Shown here: piece by piece, positions 62,080 through 64,000 of the stretch
Position numbering within the stretch: the first letter of the stretch is position 1
Layout of the letters: each line of letters starts with the position of its first letter
Assembly (NCBI RefSeq): GCF_003732275.1
Contig: NZ_MOBM01000019.1
Span: forward strand, 305,265 to 369,264
DNA from: Pseudomonas frederiksbergensis
Lineage (GTDB): Bacteria > Pseudomonadota > Gammaproteobacteria > Pseudomonadales > Pseudomonadaceae
Length of the DNA: 64,000 bases
Direction: 5' to 3'
Made by a program: the position numbers and the translations under genes
Notes under the pieces: generated by a model
The model's database searches: none
What the model saw: only the letters and a program-made list of their open reading frames with translations
What the model was told of the DNA's origin: nothing

Positions 62080-63462
62080 CTAGTCGTATGCAGAGCTCAT
62101 TCTTAGCAGGGAACTGTTAGGTCTGGTGACAAGTAAAAGCCGTAACATCAGCAGCAACAGTGAAAGGAGATGGCTGAAAATCAGCGCCACCCATAGGCCG
62201 ACTACCCCCTGATCCAGATTGAACGCCAAGTAGTACCCCCCAGCCACACCGATCAGCCAAGCGGTAGTGGTATTTATAAGGAAAGGCACCTTGGTATCCT
62301 CCAAGCCCTTCAGTGCTCCGAGCAGAATTACCTGGACACACTCAACGACGATGCTGAGAGCAGCAAGGCAAATAATCAGATTGAACTGGGTTAGAAGGCC
62401 GAAGTTCGATGAGTCGTTGACATTGAAGAACATTGATGCAACCAACGTTGAATCGAAAAATACGACAAAGGCGAAGGGAAACAAGAACAGCATGCTGACC
62501 ATGGACGCCACCACCGTCAGCCTCCGAACCTTATGCACGTTACCTAGCGCATGCTCTTGAGCGACACGAATGGCAATGGCTTCCCGAACCCCTTCAACCA
62601 GCATGAACACCGGGTAGATATAGGAAAACACCAACTGTGCCGCTGCCAACTCCAACGTTCCAACTTTCTCCGTAAAGAGCATTAGCACGATGAACATCAG
62701 CGAAATGACCAAGCTATTTGCGGATAGTGGCAACCCCATCGCCAAATATTTTTTAACCAAGGAAAATCGAGGCGTTACCCACCCCGTGAAGATGGCGTAC
62801 GCCTTGCGAGATTTACGGTTGCTCAACGAATAGAGCGCGATCTCCGCAGCCAGCATTCCCCAGCTGACTAAGGAGGTCGAAAGGCCCGCACCGTATGCAC
62901 CCAGCCGCGGAAAACCGAACTCGCCGAGAATAAGCACGTAGGAAATCACCGCTTTAAATACGCTAGCAAATAGGGTGATGTAGAGAATAGACGAGAAGTC
63001 AGAAACGGCCGCTGAGTGATCTCGCAGGACGCAGAACAAAGCTAACGGCAAGATTGAGTACACTGCTCCTTGCGCATATTGATCAGCCTGCAAAGACACC
63101 GCCAGGTCGACATTGAAGGCAACCAGCAAACTGTCAAGGTTCAACGTCACCAGAACGACTGGCAGGCTAAGTAGAAAGCACATGTAGAAACCGTGTTGTA
63201 CATGTACCTCCACGGCCCGCTTATCCTGGATCGCGTCGTACTTGGCTGAGAAAACGGCGACCATGCCAATGACGCACAGGCAAATGACATTGGTGGCATC
63301 GAAAACAATACGAGCTCCTAGACCATAGCCGGCAATTTCATCTGCACGAAAGCGCCCCATAAATACGGAGTCAACGAATGCCATCATACTTTCAATCAAA
63401 TAAACGATCGAAAGTGGCACTGCTACTTTGATGATACGTCGACCTTCAGCAATCCACTGCAT
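62080..63462 (-). CDS. MATE family efflux transporter
   Basis: 460 residues with 12 predicted helices in two bundles. The ATG at 63462 ('MQWIAEGRRIIKVAVPLSIV') has GAAGG 9 bases upstream; the ATG at 63471 has no room for a ribosome site. MATE features: 'VPLSIVYLIESMMAFVDSVF' in helix 1, the repeated 'GLPLSANSLVISLMFIV' in helix 7, and 'GALKGLEDTKVPFLINTTTA' in the second bundle. It is a cation-coupled exporter of small molecules. It is G+C-poorer than the core genes. Placement with an orphan enzyme-like gene suggests export of a dedicated product. Confidence 0.85.
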   Translation of the reverse strand: MQWIAEGRRIIKVAVPLSIVYLIESMMAFVDSVFMGRFRADEIAGYGLGARIVFDATNVICLCVIGMVAVFSAKYDAIQDKRAVEVHVQHGFYMCFLLSLPVVLVTLNLDSLLVAFNVDLAVSLQADQYAQGAVYSILPLALFCVLRDHSAAVSDFSSILYITLFASVFKAVISYVLILGEFGFPRLGAYGAGLSTSLVSWGMLAAEIALYSLSNRKSRKAYAIFTGWVTPRFSLVKKYLAMGLPLSANSLVISLMFIVLMLFTEKVGTLELAAAQLVFSYIYPVFMLVEGVREAIAIRVAQEHALGNVHKVRRLTVVASMVSMLFLFPFAFVVFFDSTLVASMFFNVNDSSNFGLLTQFNLIICLAALSIVVECVQVILLGALKGLEDTKVPFLINTTTAWLIGVAGGYYLAFNLDQGVVGLWVALIFSHLLSLLLLMLRLLLVTRPNSSLLRMSSAYD

Positions 63463-63568
63463 ACCTTGCATCCTTCATTTAATTCAGCACAGACAAGAAA
63501 ACACAGTGTGCTCACAAGCTGCTCAATCGGTCTCTCGCCGAAGTGAACAAGCCGACCTTTCCGATGAT

Positions 63569-63646
63569 TTGTGGAAGAGAGTGAGACTCGAACTCACGAC
63601 TACCAACTTAAATAGTTGGCGCTCAAGCCACCGGGCATTCTCCCCC
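63569..63646 (-). tRNA. tRNA-like gene, last copy in the array, degenerate
   Basis: Same cloverleaf as its neighbours, but the D-stem has a C-A mismatch (GCCC / GAGC) and the 3' end reads ACAA instead of ACCA, so the encoded CCA is lost. It is the copy nearest the MATE gene and the last in the direction of transcription. It is probably a decaying end copy. Confidence 0.4.
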
Positions 63647-63696
63647 GCTTTACGTTTTGATTCCCGAACGCAAAAACAGCTGCGACCGGGTAAAAA

Positions 63697-63774
63697 TGGT
63701 GGAAGAGAGTGAGACTCGAACTCACGACTACCAACTTAAATAGTTGGCGCCCAAGCCACCGGGCATTCTCCCCC
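63697..63774 (-). tRNA. tRNA-like gene with non-canonical cloverleaf (anticodon uncertain)
   Basis: The 78-nt - strand product folds as: acceptor GGGGGAGA / TCTCTTCC (8 bp, two G-U), linker AT, D-stem GCCC / GGGC with loop GGTGGCTT, G, anticodon stem CCAAC / GTTGG with loop TATTTAA, variable TAGTC, T-stem GTGAG / CTCAC with loop TTCGAGT, discriminator A and encoded CCA. Oddities are an 8-bp acceptor stem, A in place of the nearly universal U33, and absence of A14. By position the anticodon would be UUU, but a 5-base loop with a 6-bp stem is also possible. It could be a specialised or decayed tRNA. Confidence 0.5.
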
Positions 63775-63824
63775 GCTTTACGTCTTGCTTCCCGAACGCA
63801 AAAACAGCTGCGACCGGGTAAAAA

Positions 63825-63902
63825 TGGTGGAAGAGAGTGAGACTCGAACTCACGACTACCAACTTAAATAGTTGGCGCCCAAGCCACCGGGCATTCTCCC
63901 CC
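63825..63902 (-). tRNA. tRNA-like gene with non-canonical cloverleaf (anticodon uncertain)
   Basis: Identical to the copy at 63697-63774 over the whole 78-nt body, including CCA, with the same 8-bp acceptor stem and TATTTAA loop. Perfect conservation between these two copies shows either recent duplication or selection. Confidence 0.5.
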
Positions 63903-63952
63903 GCTTTACGTCTTGCTTCCCGAACGCAAAAACAGCTGCGACCGGGCAAAAA

Positions 63953-64000
63953 TGGTGGAAGAGAGTGAGACTCGAACTCACGACTACCAACTTAAATAGT
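63953..64000 (-). tRNA. tRNA-like gene, 3' part only (window edge)
   Basis: The CCA, acceptor 3' strand, T-arm, variable loop and most of the anticodon arm are present and identical to the previous copies. The 5' part lies beyond base 64000, so the array continues. Confidence 0.5.

Larger units (their letters stand above)
63563..64000. repeat. 128-bp tandem repeat array, at least 3.4 units, running off the window
   Basis: The sequence beginning GTGGAAGAGAGTGAGACTCG recurs at 63571, 63699, 63827 and 63955, an exact 128-base period. Units are almost identical: the internal ones share GCGCCCAAG where the first has GCGCTCAAG, and the spacer differs at a few positions (TTTTGATT against TCTTGCTT; GGGTAAAA against GGGCAAAA). 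Each unit is a tRNA-like gene (- strand) plus a 50-base spacer. The first unit's outer edge loses the repeat right after the tRNA body. Confidence 0.95.

Noticed and set aside
63697..63774. Ordinary tRNA-Leu or tRNA-Ser gene
   Set aside because: There is no long variable arm. The anticodon loop TATTTAA does not place TAA, or any Ser triplet, at positions 34-36, and the acceptor stem is 8 bp.
63563..64000. CRISPR array
   Set aside because: The period is 128 bp and the parts between the tRNA-like bodies are almost identical, not unique spacers. No cas gene is present.
58600..64000. Prophage or insertion-sequence element
   Set aside because: No integrase, transposase, terminal inverted repeats or phage structural gene is visible in the A+T-rich right end. 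Transfer is inferred only from composition and broken neighbours.

Overview
The window looks like chromosomal DNA from a Pseudomonas of the fluorescens group. It is G+C-rich. From about 13.7 to 58.5 kb the gene order matches the P. aeruginosa order from hemE-gltD-gltB through pilQPONM, ponA, priA, argS, hslVU, the pha cluster, ubiEJB, hisIE and tatABC to an HBM-type chemoreceptor. REP-like inverted repeats of the fluorescens type fill many intergenic gaps.

Region by region. (1) 1-9.5 kb: the distal half of an aryl-polyene (APE/xanthomonadin-like pigment) operon on the + strand. It encodes an MMPL exporter (5' end outside the window), a CPA2 antiporter-like membrane protein, a flavin enzyme with a full halogenase signature, a SAM methyltransferase, a DUF3261 lipoprotein, two ketosynthases, a hot-dog dehydratase, a ketoreductase and a small secreted protein. 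Starts and stops mostly overlap, which indicates one transcript. (2) 9.5-11.2 kb: an A+T-rich patch with two small secreted proteins, bordered on the left by a decayed copy of the 3' end of the LysR gene that lies on its right. (3) 11.2-13.5 kb: a ynfL/ynfM-like divergent pair (LysR regulator and MFS transporter); the LysR gene has a one-base frameshift. (4) 13.7-29.6 kb, - strand: hemE, gltD, gltB, a damX-like gene, aroB, aroK and the type IV pilus operon pilMNOPQ. (5) 29.8-42.9 kb: ponA/mrcA, malic enzyme, a secreted nuclease, rpmE, priA, argS, an ftsN-like gene, hslVU behind a clear heat-shock promoter, and a DUF971 gene. (6) 43.1-50.2 kb: the complete medium-chain-length PHA cluster phaC1-phaZ-phaC2-phaD with convergent phaI-phaF and a small PHA-system protein, led by a good sigma-54 promoter. 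(7) 50.3-58.5 kb: ubiE-ubiJ-ubiB, hisI-hisE, tatABC, rsmE and a chemoreceptor. (8) 58.6-64 kb: an accessory region, visibly richer in A+T, with a decayed phospholipase-C-like gene, the last 50 codons of an amino-acid ABC ATPase, a 609-residue protein of unknown function, a MATE exporter, and a 128-bp tandem repeat that runs off the window. Each repeat unit encodes a tRNA-like RNA with a non-canonical cloverleaf.

Most of the window is conserved housekeeping DNA. The least explained part is the right end. There, an array of nearly identical tRNA-like genes (8-bp acceptor stem, no U33) lies on the same strand as, and upstream of, a MATE exporter and an orphan protein. A second item of interest is the halogenase-like enzyme inside the aryl-polyene operon.
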